Of a stretch of DNA of 64,000 nucleotides, positions 49,796 to 63,357 are shown piece by piece; the stretch's first letter is position 1, and the number at the start of each line of letters is the position of its first letter. The position numbers and the translations under genes were made by a program. The stretch comes from Trichoplusia ni (Eukaryota > Arthropoda > Insecta > Lepidoptera > Noctuidae), in contig NC_039482.1 in the NCBI RefSeq assembly GCF_003590095.1, positions 11,611,657 to 11,675,656 of the forward strand, given 5' to 3'. The notes under the pieces are model-generated. The model did not search any database, was not told the origin of the DNA, and saw only the letters and a program-made list of their open reading frames with translations.

Positions 49796-51280
49796 ATAGA
49801 CATCCTTCCTTTGTATGCATCTGGTACTCCCAAATTACATATATACTACAGAAAATTTGACTGAAATATTAATTTTAAGATGTATTACTATTGGAAGTAT
49901 TATTTCCATTTCAAAAACTCAATTTAATCAAATCAATGTACAAACTACTAATTGAGCCTAAAAGGCACGTCCACACATCATAATATGAAGGCTTAAACAA
50001 ACAGCACTAAATTCTATTCTCGTATTCTGTTTGTTGCTAATGGAGATGCAACAATTAACCGCAGCCTTTATTCGAACAATGATAGATTTCGGCCGATAAT
50101 TATGGCTGTATAATCTCCGCAGTAACAGACGACCGTGGGAACAGGTATTTGAATTCTCAATGAACTATCAGGAATTTTAGTGAATAAGCATTTCATTAAC
50201 ACAGCTTTCTAACCAGACCAGTATTAACGTGACTTATTTTTTTAGTTTTGTTTGCTTTCTGTTTATGATGTACGAAAAAACATTCAAACACATTGTACAT
50301 ATAGAAGACAAATCTTTTTACGCGTTGGTATCTTTTAACGTAGTATTAAAAAATATACTTTATTTAGTTAAACTCCAGTGTATTGTGTGTGCAGTTTGAA
50401 TCATACTAATTTAATCTCATAAAAAACGTGTTTGAACAATATCTGCATTATGAACTTAGCAATAACGTTATCAAAACACTTATGACAGGTACAACAATTT
50501 ATTGTAACGTGAACGCCGCAACAGTGACAGTTAACTGACAGTTATATTCCAATCGATGTTCAATCGTGGGACACGTTAGGACCCGATGGAATTCCTTTTA
50601 AAAATTCTTTACTACGCCCACTGCTCGCTACAATGCTACGAGCGTGTGGGGCTACGTAATCCGATTAAGCCGTAGCACCGTGTAGCACCGTAGCACCGAT
50701 TGAGGACAATATTAACTGTACAATCGATTAACAGTCAAGTGTACGTTCGTTACTCATTGCAGTGATTGTCGGTCACTAGATAACTGGGAGTCAATTGATA
50801 GGGGCTTGATATTGTAGATTGGGCGATGGATCAACGTGTTTTGATGTGGCTATATGTACGTGTAGTATGTTTATATTGTGTTCGTTTTATCAGCGATTGC
50901 TGATGTTTTGAACTCGTTGAGTTCATTATTATGACGGCATCATTATAATGTAATGTTGTAATTTAGTATCTACTTATATCTGTTTTAATTCACAAACAAC
51001 CTGATTATCAGATGATGAATATTCTTGTACAAAAAATTTTTGCTTGATAAATTATTAAGTAACGATAAACTATCTATACTAATCTATACGATAAACTCAG
51101 TTTCTCACAAAAAGTGAATAGTACTAGAGTATGTGCCGTCGATAAAAATTTTAAACGACTAAAACTTCAAAAGACTTTTCGTTTCAAATAATATATGAAA
51201 AACCACAACGAAACACATCATACACTATAAATCATCGCATCACATCAAAAACATTCCCACCTCCAACCATTTCAATCCAA
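49796..51280. other. Non-coding stretch
   Basis: No gene seen. Positions 50618-50700 are CG-rich with a 'gtagcaccgt' micro-repeat, and related 'gctacg' motifs recur near 59365-59412. Around 51070, 'tctatactaat' may be a truncated Helitron 5' end. Confidence 0.45.
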
Positions 51281-51575
51281 TCTACACTAATATTATAAAG
51301 CTGAAGAGTTTGTTTGTTTGATTGTTAGTTTGTTTGTTTGAACGCGCTAATCTCAGGAACTACTGGTTCAAATTGAAATTTTTTTTTGTGTTCAATAGGC
51401 CATTAATTGAGAAAGGTTTTAGGCTGTATAACATCACGCTGCAACTAATAAGAGCGAAGATACAATGAGAAATGTGGCAAAAACGGTAAAAAATATTAAT
51501 CTTCGAGGGCTTTCGTTCAAAAATTCCTTACCTATATCTTCTAACCACGCGGACGAAGTCGCGGGCAACAGCTAG
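51281..51575 (+). mobile_element. Lep1-type non-autonomous Helitron
   Basis: Starts with TC ('tctacactaatattataaag') and ends with CTAG (51572-51575), inserted between A (51280) and T (51576) as Helitrons do, without target-site duplication. A short hairpin 'cgcggacgaagtcgcg' lies about 10 bp before the end. The body 'ctgaagagtttgtttgtttg' ... 'aacgcgctaatctcaggaac' matches what I know of the Lep1 family of Lepidoptera. No Rep/helicase ORF is present. Confidence 0.88.
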
Positions 51576-51576
51576 T

Positions 51577-53207
51577 CTAACATATTTGCAGACCTAATAA
51601 TAAGTCTCCTATTCTAATATAAACACCAGCTGTTCAGATAGAGAACAATTATCGAGCGATATCCGAGATTACAAGCTGGGATGTGGACTCGGCGATTCTA
51701 TTTGCATAAATTGCGCTTTCAATTAAACTTAGATCCGCGACTGATGCATTGATGAACTCTCTGTACTGTGTGGTGTTGAGAATAGGACCCCCGAATTGTG
51801 GTGGAGTATGTATGTTGGATGGTTTTGAATTTCAGTGTATAGAACATGAATGTTTTATTTTTCCATGTTGTGCTTTAGATCCTTTTACGTCAGAAGATGT
51901 ATCAGGATTTTACATTTACTTTCTAGATACATGGAAACGGTTAACGATTTCAAAATCTATTGATGACATTTTAAATTAGAAAACCGTCCACAAGAATTTG
52001 AGTTTTGTCTTGGCATGAATTGATTTTCATGAATGCTTTTTTATCATCTTTTCGCCACTTGTATTACGATATTTGATCACATTAACTATGTACTATAAAC
52101 TACTATAATATGCGCTACAAAACCTAATTTTAATCCGTAAAACTTTTATATTAACTCAAACATTCAATACAAATTTTCACTTCACTTCAAATAGAACATC
52201 GATTACCTTGCACCAACAACATTCTATAACTTGACCCAAATAATACCTAAACACATGGATTGAAAAGTTGTATTCTAACGAGGTAATGTAGAGCCAACAC
52301 GCACTTTTCACTACGACCTTCCAAGTCAATTATATTGTGCGGCGTGAATACGACAGCGTGAGTTTCATAAAGGAAGTATGCAACCGCAAATAGATTGTAA
52401 GGTTGCATATAATAGGTATGTAGTTAAAACGTTGTTACCTACGTAGTAATGACGTCAGATCATTGATCGACGGTTCTGTGTTCTGAGGCTGAAGTTGCTG
52501 CTAATGTGGCGATAGACTTTTGTTTTTTTGGGCTTAATACATAAATTAATGACCACATATCACGGTTGTACTGGTAGAGTTTTCTGATGAAATAAGCAGC
52601 ACTCTTGCTAATCCGATTTTATACCGCCGTGTTTGCGAGTACAAAAATTATTACTGATAGCGGCAGCTTACCAATTCTAGGACAAGTAATCAAAAACAAT
52701 ACACCACAAAAAATCACAGACTTAAAGAACAGTGTCTGTGCACATTTTATTCCAAATTTGATTTTTTTTTATTTATTCACATATGTAATAATGTATAGGT
52801 AAGTATAATAATTTGTGTCGTCTAGTTTATGTTTTATTGTAAATAGATTAATATATTCCAATTGTTATAAAGTCGAACAGTTGGATCATTTATACGTATA
52901 TCAAAGTAATTACCAGTCCTAGTACTTAATGATCGCGTCGTTAAACCAACTGATAGTTTGTGACGTCATACGTTTATTACGATAATGTTAACCGTGACGT
53001 TATTGTGTATAGGTTGATAAAATACAAGTTGCTTAACGGATAAAAATGTATAAAGTTGATGAATATGTGTGAGCAATTTAGTACTTTATTATCTTGAATT
53101 TACAGTTTGATTTTCTTAATATAGCTGTGTTACGTTACGGTATTTTAATAAGCAATAAATGTATGTGTAGTGCCAGTGTAATTCTTTTTTAACTTTTTTA
53201 TAAAACA
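51577..53207. other. Non-coding stretch
   Basis: A 76-codon ORF at 51749-51979 has no recognised motif and no splice context that I can support. The rest is AT-rich with no gene seen. Confidence 0.45.
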
Positions 53208-53402
53208 AATCCCTCATCAACTCATTAAACCCTTTTGTCGCGAAGAGTTTCACAAACATTAAAGTTATTTATGCACTAAGATACCCATACTTCAAAAAAG
53301 CTTTTGTGGACCACACAAGTTCTTTCCTGAGCCTTGATCGAAACCGCGACACGTTGCTTACAGTGAGTTTGGCGTGTTAACGTGATGACCTCTCGAATAT
53401 CC
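53208..53402 (-). mobile_element. Diverged tRNA-derived SINE, minus strand
   Basis: On the minus strand it shows 'gaggtcatcacg', a B-box-like 'gcggtttcgatcaaggctca', then 'aacttgtgtggtccacaaaa', 'gtatgggt' and 'gggtttaatgag'. These are the landmarks of the SINE at 28869-29072 in the same order. It is old and non-functional. Confidence 0.6.
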
Positions 53403-54318
53403 GACTCCTGTTTCTTTTATAGTTTGCTAAATCAGTCAAATCCTGTATTTAGGCTTCATGCATGGATCTCTACAAAATAGCTGCTCTCTAAAAAATACCT
53501 CTTCCCAAGCTATTTTGGGAACATGTTCCATTCTCATCAGATGCAACTGCTTTGCTACAAAAAGCGACTGTTTTTATCACCTCTACAATCCCCTGGAACG
53601 TAGTATCAAACGATTCCGAATTAATATTGGTTCATCATATTCTCATTACTTTGCGACTACTGGTTTTTCATATTGTTATTAATTTACGTTTGTCCAAAAT
53701 CAAAGTCTTCCTGCCATAGTCAATTTATGAATTCTCCTGTCGATGCGCAGAACCTACACCTATGTATTAATTAGAGCAAGTATCGATGTGTCTATTAAAC
53801 CCAACTTCATTCTTGAATGCTCTATATCCTAATAACTAAGTCAAACATTAATTAGGTGTTGCCAAGATCAAGCACAGTTCAAAGTTTATTGTCAATCGCA
53901 TCTAGTTCAAACTCTACCGCGTCTGGCAAACATTGGATCAAACATTTGCATGGTGCCAAATTACTTGGAACTTGCCGCTATTGTATTTGTGTGTATTGGA
54001 TTACATGTTTGGGGTTGTATTGGAAGACGGTATAAGATTGGTTTAAATTTGATTTTATATAAAAATAATAACCGATAAACATTATAAGGCTAGTCAAAGG
54101 CCACATCCCACAATTTTTTTTAAGTACTTTGTTCATTACGTTTTTACTGGGTTGAATTAAGCCCTTGATAAAAGTGTTTTTTTTTTTAATAGGCACCTGA
54201 ATGTATAGATTTTTTTTTCCGAACATGTCACATTTGCAATGACTTAATACATTTAAGCAAGGAAATGCTGTCAGCGTCAGCACCTGCAAAAATTTCACTT
54301 CTCTAGGTGAGCTTTTTG

Positions 54319-54420
54319 GGTCACTCTAAGGCAGTTCAGGTTTAGTCACTAAGAGTCTGACACTACCTGCATCCTCCCCCGAGGAAGTGGGTGTCTTTAC
54401 GCCTAACCAAAAAAAAAATA
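54319..54420 (-). repeat. Dispersed lepidopteran repeat fragment, minus strand
   Basis: The reverse complement gives 'tagtgtcagactcttagtga' and ctaaacctgaac, matching 6798-6845. It ends at an A-run near 54409-54419. Confidence 0.5.
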
Positions 54421-55029
54421 ACGGCTTCAACAGAATAATGGCATGCATAGCTGTAACTAACAAAACGAAATTATTTTTCATTTTTATTAATTACTTTCAT
54501 AATTATTACATACATTAAACCTATACAGTAACACGTGAATATGAAAGCCTCGCTGAGGCCCGTTATTTAATTGCTCCACTGATGTCTTTGTCGATTCTGC
54601 AACAGCCTTCGCCTATTTATTGGCAAAGTATTGATCGGTTGGTCTGTAACCTTCTCATGTACCTACACCGGTATCAACAGCCGGTAAATGTTCGACAGAA
54701 CAACGACCTTTGGTTACAATCCGACGGTAGTAATTGTCATTATAATTAGTAATGATTTTTTAATTGGATGAAAATGTAAAATTACAGTTCACCACTAATC
54801 TTGATGAATAATATGGTTTTAGTAATGTATTGTCGGGTTTTTGAGATTCCGTATAGAAACTATAAAAAAGAACCCTATTACTTACTAAAGCTCCTGTATC
54901 TGTCCATCTGATACCAAATTCTTTTACATCACTTAAAGTCTTTTAAATGGAGTTCATCTTCCTCCTCCTTGAGTCGTTTGCTCATGACTGTGAATCATGA
55001 CTCTATTATATTATAATTATATACGCGGC

Positions 55030-55145
55030 TCATAGTCCCACCGCGCCAGCTCATGATTGAGGACACCAGTTAGGTCCGAAACTAGTCGGGCAGTCCCGAT
55101 AAAGTCGAAGTCGAGTCCGAAAACAGTTGCATCATTTAATAATCG
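55030..55145 (+). mobile_element. Copy of the 4744-4976 retroposon family
   Basis: 'gctcatgattgaggacacca', 'ggtccgaaactagtcgggca' and 'agttgcatcatttaataatc' align in order with 4744-4976. An internal piece (gtcgaagtcgagtccg) is unique to this copy, and the left inverted arm is not preserved. Confidence 0.7.
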
Positions 55146-55682
55146 CGACTCTGTCATTCTGAACGTAGAGTCGCCAGCATCTGCTGGCTTCCGCACCGCT
55201 TCGTCCTGTCGTACTCAGAGATATTCAAGTTTTTCAAATTCAACTTCACCGAATCATAAAGTGCAACTACCATCGGAATCCATTTCAGTTTATGGCATTC
55301 AACGAAATTGCGACAATATATGTAATTGTTATTTTTGAGTAATCATATCTACATAATAATATGCGTATACAATGTACAGTTGCATTATTTGTTCTCTACA
55401 AAACGACTCTCGTCCTAAAAACTTTAATCTTTGTGTCGTTAGTTTTACAGACATTCAAGTCACTATAACTATCGCGTTAATTGTTATACATGGACATAAA
55501 ACGCTATGTTTTTATTGACCGATCATTGACGTTGAGTACGGGCGTCACGAGAACGTCAATATCTATCAATTACGAGGTAAGCTTCGTTATCGCATATATC
55601 ATACTTGTTGACTCTACGTCATTGTTACTGGGAATATTTATTTTTTGAAAAATATAAAGGGCTTATCTTCTAAGGAAAGATT

Positions 55683-55720
55683 GTTGCAGTTGTGGACAAT
55701 ACGATACAGTGTAGAAATGC
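55683..55720. repeat. Half copy of the short palindrome family
   Basis: Only the left arm 'ttgcagttgtgga' with a diverged follow-on is seen; the right arm is missing. Confidence 0.35.
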
Positions 55721-57446
55721 ATCCCTTTTCTAAACTGAAGCAGTGTTACTCAATTAAGGTAGTTGCAGAATGTGCTATTTTTTACTCTCTTGAAAGGCAA
55801 AGGTATTTTTTAATTTGCACACTTTTCAGACAGTTTTAAGCATTTACATTAAATCACCCCTTGACTGATTCAGACTTCCGCTCAAAGGAAAGAAATGTTT
55901 GCTGATCAATATTACTTGGGTTAATTTATTTCATCCAAGTTGCCAAGAGACTTTTTAACGTAAACAAAAAAACCTGATTTTTTTATAATATATTCATATG
56001 TTACTAACTACTTGCCGATTTTCAAACTTTTTTCAGTGTAAAGCAGCAACAAGTTATAACTATTTCAAAGAGTATTATTATAAAAATGGAGTAGTTTTAC
56101 TTTTCATACATTTTGATCAATCTTAAACAACCTTCAGGGTGTTGTCGCTTTGTCCTTAGTTTAAACTTAAAATTATACGTTCGTTGTTCACATTTGCTTT
56201 GACTTTAAAATCGTTCATAATCACCCAATGGCGTGCTAGCTGCCATAACAACAAGTATTTTAGATAGCTACATAATATTTTCCAAATTCTAAAGAAGTAT
56301 TGCTGACTTTTCAAAATTTTAGAGTCTTGTATTTTGTTGTGTTGATGTATGAAACTAGAACTATCTAGTCATTTTGAATCCTAATATAAAGATACACTAA
56401 CACAAATTGAGGACCATGAAAACTGCTTAGTGGCGACCTTTACCGATAGCTTTATTTTTTGTTACACTACAACAGAAATACATCATCTGTCATAATTTCA
56501 ACTACCTAGGTATCACGGTTCATGAGATATAGCCTGGTGATGACGGGATATAGGAGCTTCAGTATCGTTTCGTTTTCTCAGGGTTCTTTATTTAACCCTT
56601 TGGGTACTCAACCATCAAAATATCTTCACAAAAATTATCTTACCAGCCATAGAGAACATACAAGCTTCACACAATTAATTCCTATAATATTTAATTCTAG
56701 GAAGTAACCTTTGTCCGATGCTAATAACCCTCGAGACCTTCTCAAACCACGTTCTGCACTATTATCACATATTTTCCTGCGCTTCTAGTTAGTACATTAA
56801 TAAAAACACTCACGGGAATATTAATTATCATAGCCATTTAAAAACTCATCAGCTAAGTTGTTCTATTATAAAGAAAATTGTGATAGTTACATTGTTTTTC
56901 TAGTATTTTTCGTTTGTGTAAACGTCATTTAATAGTAATTTTCTTCTTTAATCAATTAAAGAAAAATGTACTTCTTTGTAGAATTGACTGTCGCCGACTA
57001 CGTCGAATTCGAAATACGTCTATATCGAATCTAACCGAATGGTTTTTGCCTGATTCTGGCGTGACGAGGCTTTCTTCTTTCGTAATTCTAGAATGAAGTT
57101 AAGTTTTAATTATAGTTTGGGAGATAAAAGCCTTTAAATCAACCCCAAAATCCTATGCAACGCAAACCAACAAAATTATCCTAAACATCGGCATTTATAT
57201 ATTTTGCATATTCATGGATAACGAATTTACAAATCATACCTCAATTCTAGCCCATGTTATATACAACAATTTCGAACCGCAGAATAAATATCAACCACTA
57301 ACGAAATATCGCTCCACAAAATAACACAAACCGTCACCAATACGAATATTACACCACAATTTCAACATTAATTAGGTTATATTAATCCGGTTTACACCTG
57401 ACAAAAGCATTTTACTTCGCCCAATATCAAACAGTCATAATATTAA
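55721..57446. other. Non-coding stretch
   Basis: AT-rich, with no supported gene or repeat. Confidence 0.45.
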
Positions 57447-57514
57447 TGCAGTTGTTGGAAAGAGACGAAGCTCTATCTCGTGTTGTACGCTGTCCTGCTT
57501 GCTCAACTGCAATA
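57447..57514. repeat. Short imperfect palindrome (copy d)
   Basis: Arms 'gcagttgttggaaagagacg' and, inverted, 'gtcctgcttgctcaactgca' belong to the family described at 4444-4508. Confidence 0.55.
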
Positions 57515-59930
57515 ATATACTAATATTTCTTTGGAGGTGGTGCTAGGCCCTCTGATGTTTGAAATGACCGAATATCGGAGTCGGTTCTCGTCATGCGATT
57601 GCGTGTATTTTTGTTCACGTAACTAGGAAATTGTTGTATAAACAGCTCTCATTAATGCTTCCCTTATCCAAGGAGGTTTTGTTTCTTAAATCAGTTAACA
57701 CGCCCAGTCACTGGTCATATTGGTAACTTTTTAATAATTAGCTTCTAGTAGGTCTTCAGGTCTGTTTTCATCCTTCTCAACTTAATGGAATATGTCTTCT
57801 TTATTAAATTCGATTCATCCAGTGTTTTCGTCATTATCTACAATAGTCTAAGAGTGTTCACAGACATTTTGGTTACATACAAGCACAAGACTCCTCACAA
57901 AATGCATGTATTTTATCTGCTGCGTGAATTGCATTGAGGATAACAGAAATACTTCAGAGTAAACTCTTTTTTCAAATTTTTAGTTTTTAAACTCTTCTTA
58001 ACCATTTTTTGATAAAACCAAGCCATGAATGTATATAAATTTTAATATCATTATTTAATTATTCTAAGCCACAGAATCAAATCACTTAGACTCGGTCTTG
58101 GTCACTCTACCTCAATATATGTCTAAGAATATTATGCTCCAACGAAAGTCAAAAGCAAAAATAATTTATTTAATAAATATGTAATCTCAATTTCCCATCA
58201 AAAACGCCGTCACCCGCACACTCCATATCGAAATTCAAAACAAAAACAAACCATTGAAGCTGAAACAAGCGCACACGACTCCACTCTACAAATTAGAGAA
58301 TTAAATCGTCTATAATATTAACACGGACCAATTAAAATGCGTGAGGGCGCGCCCTCTATCGTATTTTAAGAGGTTTATGCGGCTCGGGCCGGACGCGTTC
58401 AAAAATTAAACTTATGGTATCATCCTTATTGTGTGTGGATGTGTGTAACTTGACTGTCAGTCTGCGCTGTCGATATTTTTTTGTTTCTGGCTGTTTTTGC
58501 TATTGTTTTACACAAGACATGATATGGCTACTATTATTAGTCCAGGTCAGTGATATAAATGAACTTGATATTGATCGAAACGAAAATGTACCCCGGAATA
58601 TGTATGTTTTGAGTGTATTTCAAGTTACTTTTGAAGTAAAATGATTTTAAAGTAATGGAGATGTGAAATATATTTTGTACAGAAAAAAATCACGATAATA
58701 TTTGAAATCATCCGTAAGACAATACGGTAGTATGAAACGGGGCTAACTGCTTAAGGTGTGCCTGAAGTAAACGTCGACCTTGTAATACCTATAAATAGTA
58801 GTAGTAGCAACTGATCACATATCAAACCTAAACGAGGCACCGGATTACTGGGTAGAGACAATATTAATAGCCGTAATACTACTAAAAATTGAAAATGATC
58901 TATAAAATTGTACTTTTTAGTGTTTTTGTTTCACTAATCACTTAGATTATGTTTGCTGGTTACACCAGAAATATGTTTGTGAATTGCTGAGAGAGCTCAT
59001 TTTTGTAACTTGTTGTTCTCATTGACGTCAATTCGACCCTACAGGTATACGCAGAACACAGTCAATTAAATTAAAACCAGGAATAAATGCAATCTCTTTA
59101 ATTAGTTAGAGTTTTAAGAATACCTTCACCGTTTCCTATTTCCGAAGCGTGTAATACAAAGGAATGCTTACGGCCTTGTCACACCATTAAACTACTATCG
59201 TATGCTGGACGACCTAAATGACGCAATAATAGAGCCTTCGCTTTCAATACTTTATGCTACGAGTTCAATTTTCACATTAGAACACGTATATATGCTCATA
59301 CCTACAATATTCAGTAGCCAAGACTAGGAAACAAAATATTTCAGTGCGGCAACCGGCGCGAATGTAGAGTGCTACGGCGTAGCTCGTAGGCGGCTACGAG
59401 AACGTAGGCGTGTAAATTAATCATTGAACTGTTTTTCGATTGTTGCATTATGTTATTAATAATGATGAAATATAACGTACATATAATACACAAGGATTGA
59501 GATTTAATGTGTTTTCGAACAGGAAGAAAACTTTCTACATTATTTTATTTATAACAAAAGAAAATCTTTCATATGAGGTTTATGTACCAAAAATCCTTCA
59601 TTTTAGTATTCACAAAATTTAACATACTCTAACTCACGACACAGTCATGTAAGGTTCAAATTTTAGCTTACCATAAGAAAATGAAGCCAGCTACGTTTTA
59701 TGCGGAGGTTGCGTGAATTATTTAACTTGACTAAAAATCTTTACGTTAGGTCCGACAAAACATTTTGCGTCATACTGTGATTGAAGTTTGACTCATTATT
59801 GAATAGCAGTCTATCATGAATCAGTGACGTACATGTTCCTGATTTTCCAAATAAAGTATAGATACCAGTATCCGTGCATTAATAGTTCGTTTTTACATCG
59901 AACTGTTAATGGCGTTCATTCTGTACAAAA
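57515..59930. other. Non-coding stretch
   Basis: No gene seen. GC-richer patches lie at 58337-58400 (gcgtgagggcgcgccctcta) and 59343-59412 (repeated gctacg/cgtag motifs). The ORF 58414-58644 has no recognised motif. Confidence 0.45.
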
Positions 59931-59934
59931 ATAT

Positions 59935-60120
59935 AGTGACAATTCTTTGAACAGAGTCAAAGATGACGAGACGGCCGTGTGACGTCACGCGCGGCACTCT
60001 GCGGCTGCGGCTATCGATCGGATAAGCTCGTGTCATCTCGCTCGCTCCCGTGATCTCATCTCGTGCTATCTTGCTCGCACTCGCGTGCCGTTGCCTCAGT
60101 GAAAACCTGCGTTCCGAAAT
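59935..60120. promoter_or_regulatory. GC-rich promoter-like patch
   Basis: About 180 bp of CG-rich sequence in AT-rich surroundings. It has a perfect CRE palindrome TGACGTCA (59980-59987), repeated 'tctcgctcgct'/'cttgctcgcactcgc' motifs and an arthropod-type initiator TCAGT at 60096-60100. It could be a distal or alternative promoter or an enhancer, perhaps for the same gene as the CpG region in copy 2. No first exon with a start and donor is obvious. Confidence 0.35.
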
Positions 60121-63100
60121 ACGCTACTAATATTTATTTTAACGCAACTACCCGGGTTGGTACACGTGGTGGCTCAGCGCTTGTTCCTCATATTATGTAC
60201 AGTTTGTACTTTAGGGAAACGTATTATAGCTTGCTTAAATACTTTGTAATGAAATCTAACAAGGAATAATCATTTAAGAATAGTAAAAGCAATTCAATCG
60301 CTCTTAGGGTGTAAAGACTTACATAATGCGATTTTTAGAAATGAAGGTACTAAACCTCTTTTGGGATAACTTTACAATATACAACGATGATTTTATGTAA
60401 ATAACCACACAAAATTGCAGTTTTTACTGATGTATGAGTAGTGTAGAGTCAGTTATCACTTCAATTAGTTAATTAATAGAACAATAAATTCTATTGTTTC
60501 TTACTGTTCAACTGCTAATAACATGGAATGATGACATAATTATGTCAATTTGAAACGCGTCATAGACCGTAATTTGGACTGACCGTTTTGAGCACCATTC
60601 TTAGCCGCGGCCTTGAACTCCCATTTACGTAGGTATCATACAAATTTCATACAAACACTTATTATATGATTAGTGTCATTTTAGTTTTATTAAATGATAG
60701 TGATCTATACAATGAGCATAATTAATTTTAAAACCATAGATTATTTTGATATTCTAGATATTAACCGTCAGACTTTCCACTTGATTTCTAGGAATTTCGA
60801 CGTATCAACGTACCATCCAAGTTTTTTTTTCTAATTAAATTACTCTACTAAAACTGAAAAACGTGCCTTGACATCGGGATATTCCATTACGTTTATTACT
60901 ATATGGATGAAAAATTAATATTTATTTCAATACCATACAACATCTGTTCATTAGTTAATGCATCGTGTAAAATCATTTTTTTCCTGCAATTTGTATAAAA
61001 TAAAAACGTTTTTGTCACTTAATACTAACCAATGCACATTTTATACAATTCGGATTAACCATCTGTTAGATCATTTACTTTTTCATTTAAAATATTGGTA
61101 ATATAACGATAAACGCTGAAACGTGGCTTTAAAATGCCACAAGGCAGGTGGACTTTCACATTCCGCGTACAATTTTTCGCTCAGTTGAATTATTCGTTTA
61201 CTGAATCCGTATTAATCGAGACACGGTTAAACATGATCAATCCACAAACCGGTATAAAAACAAATGAACTTTAACATGACTGTTTGAAAAAAGGAGAGTT
61301 ATGTAGAGTCCTTATTTATGTAATTATGTACGTGAGTTTCTTCATTCGCTTTCAGTAAAAAATAACATTTCTATGTTTTGTATATGTGATCACCATCTAT
61401 TTTGATATAATTTTGAACATTGACTGTTGGTCCCGTTGTTAATTACCTTCAATCCTAAGAAATAAATTAAATACCCTTAAGCTACTTCCGTTATTTAGTT
61501 TCAGTTATTATAAGATTATCTTCTTGAGAGTTCATTCGATATAGGATTAGCTATGAGTTGATTAACTACCGAAATAATCTAATAATTAGTGCTGTAGCGT
61601 CTATTTTTTACTACAGCTGAAATAGTTAATAAGTTCGATGGCTTAAGTTAATTCTTATATACCTCTTTTTTCATATGAAGGCCTCATGTTTTTTAATGTC
61701 CAGTATATCTGACCAATCCAAGACTGCCCTCATCATGTGGTTTGTTCTGACTGTACTTCAACAACAGGCCAGATATTAAACATTACAGTATCAAACCACC
61801 TTATCTGATCTCGATGCAAATGAAACCAATAACTTGTCATAAATATAACATCTTTTTATTTTCTTTCACACCTTACAAACATCGAAGCGTGAGGTTAGCA
61901 ACAGAACCAAATGACGATCGATTGGCATCAAAATCCAATGTTTGTTTTGTCATCAAAATATGGAAAGGTCAAATATTGATTAGAGATATATTATACTTGT
62001 TTTCCTATCGTTGTGTAGTATTCTATAAGGTATTGTACTTAATAAATAATGGGCGTTGGTATGGAAAGAAAGGAATGTACGAAAATCGAATACTGAGACA
62101 TTTTTATAAATGTTACAGAGATTTATTTAGTTTCTCTAGCAGATTAGGTTACTCTTTACGAGTAAACAATAAAAGCATTCTTAAAAAAAATCTGTCAACT
62201 CCTAGACCATAAAAAGTCTGTGCTTCTCTAAAGATCGAGCTAAAGAAACAGTTGAGGACCCCACACGTACTGGGGTGTCTTTGTCATACCAATCCCATAT
62301 ATCCATTCACCTTCCCCGTTTTCAATCACTAACTTTTCCTCACGAAACCAAGACAAATCTCTACCTACCTTAAAAAAGAAACCTCGAAGCAGAAACACCC
62401 ACAATAATCATTCGATTCAACCTAAAACAGTTGCAGCATTAATAATAAATAGTTATTTGCGTAATCGTATTTATAAACATTGTTGATGCACGTCGTACTG
62501 AACCCTCCCTTCAGGCTCTACCTGCAAGTAATGTTCTAACTCGTCACGTTGCCCTACTTTCCCTCTTAATTACTGACCCGGTATAATATCACGCAGTTTA
62601 CAATGAATTGCTATCAATTTTACTTATTTTTTTAAGTTTAATGGTTATTTATCAGACTTAGGTATTATCTAGGTGTTATTGGAAGATTGTTGATTAAATG
62701 ACAAAAAATCTCAATTTCTTTTTAAGTTGTCAAAAGGTAATTCTTTCAAAGATGTTGTTAAAAAATATACTCAAACAATTAATATAAAACATAGATTTGG
62801 AAAGAGGTGTACTCTTTTACCATACCTGCGAAAAAATAAAAAAACACTTACCTACGTAAATAATATGCACAAAGGCGCTTTTAAGTTTGCTCGTAGATTT
62901 AGAATCATGTACAGGCAGGAGGCAGTTTGTATATAGTCTATAGTATATTCTGACATGCATAGAGGAGAAATAGTAATTGTAATTTACTTAACTCTTTCAA
63001 ACATACATTGCGTCATGTTAATTCATTACAGACCTTTGCAACTGCGAATTATACTAGTCTATTATTTTTACCACCAAAAAACGCTTATAGATTTCCAAGT

Positions 63101-63295
63101 GAATTTTGCTTATGTACTTTAAATTTACAACTACTACAAAACAAACATGAACCAAGTCGCTTGTGCTACAAAGCTAAGGTACATTTTACATAAAATACTT
63201 GCCCGCACCTACAGTCCACAGCGTAAACCTGACGCGCCTTGCTCCCATAAACGTTTAAAGCCCTGGGGCGTACCAACTCCTCTGTAAGTAAACCG
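60121..63295. other. Non-coding stretch
   Basis: The longest ORF here is 61814-62212 (132 codons). It is rich in Lys, Tyr and Phe with no domain, and is most likely chance in AT-rich DNA. Nothing else is supported. Confidence 0.45.
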
Positions 63296-63357
63296 TTGCA
63301 ATTGTGGAAGCGAGAACGCAGATATGCGGTGTAGAGCGTTGTCTCTCTCTCACACAT
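63296..63357. repeat. Short imperfect palindrome (copy e)
   Basis: Arms 'ttgcaattgtggaagcgaga' and, inverted, 'gagcgttgtctctctctcac' belong to the family described at 4444-4508. Confidence 0.55.

Noticed and set aside
61814..62212. 132-codon ORF as a gene
   Set aside because: No domain, signal or splice context, and its composition is typical of AT-rich chance ORFs.
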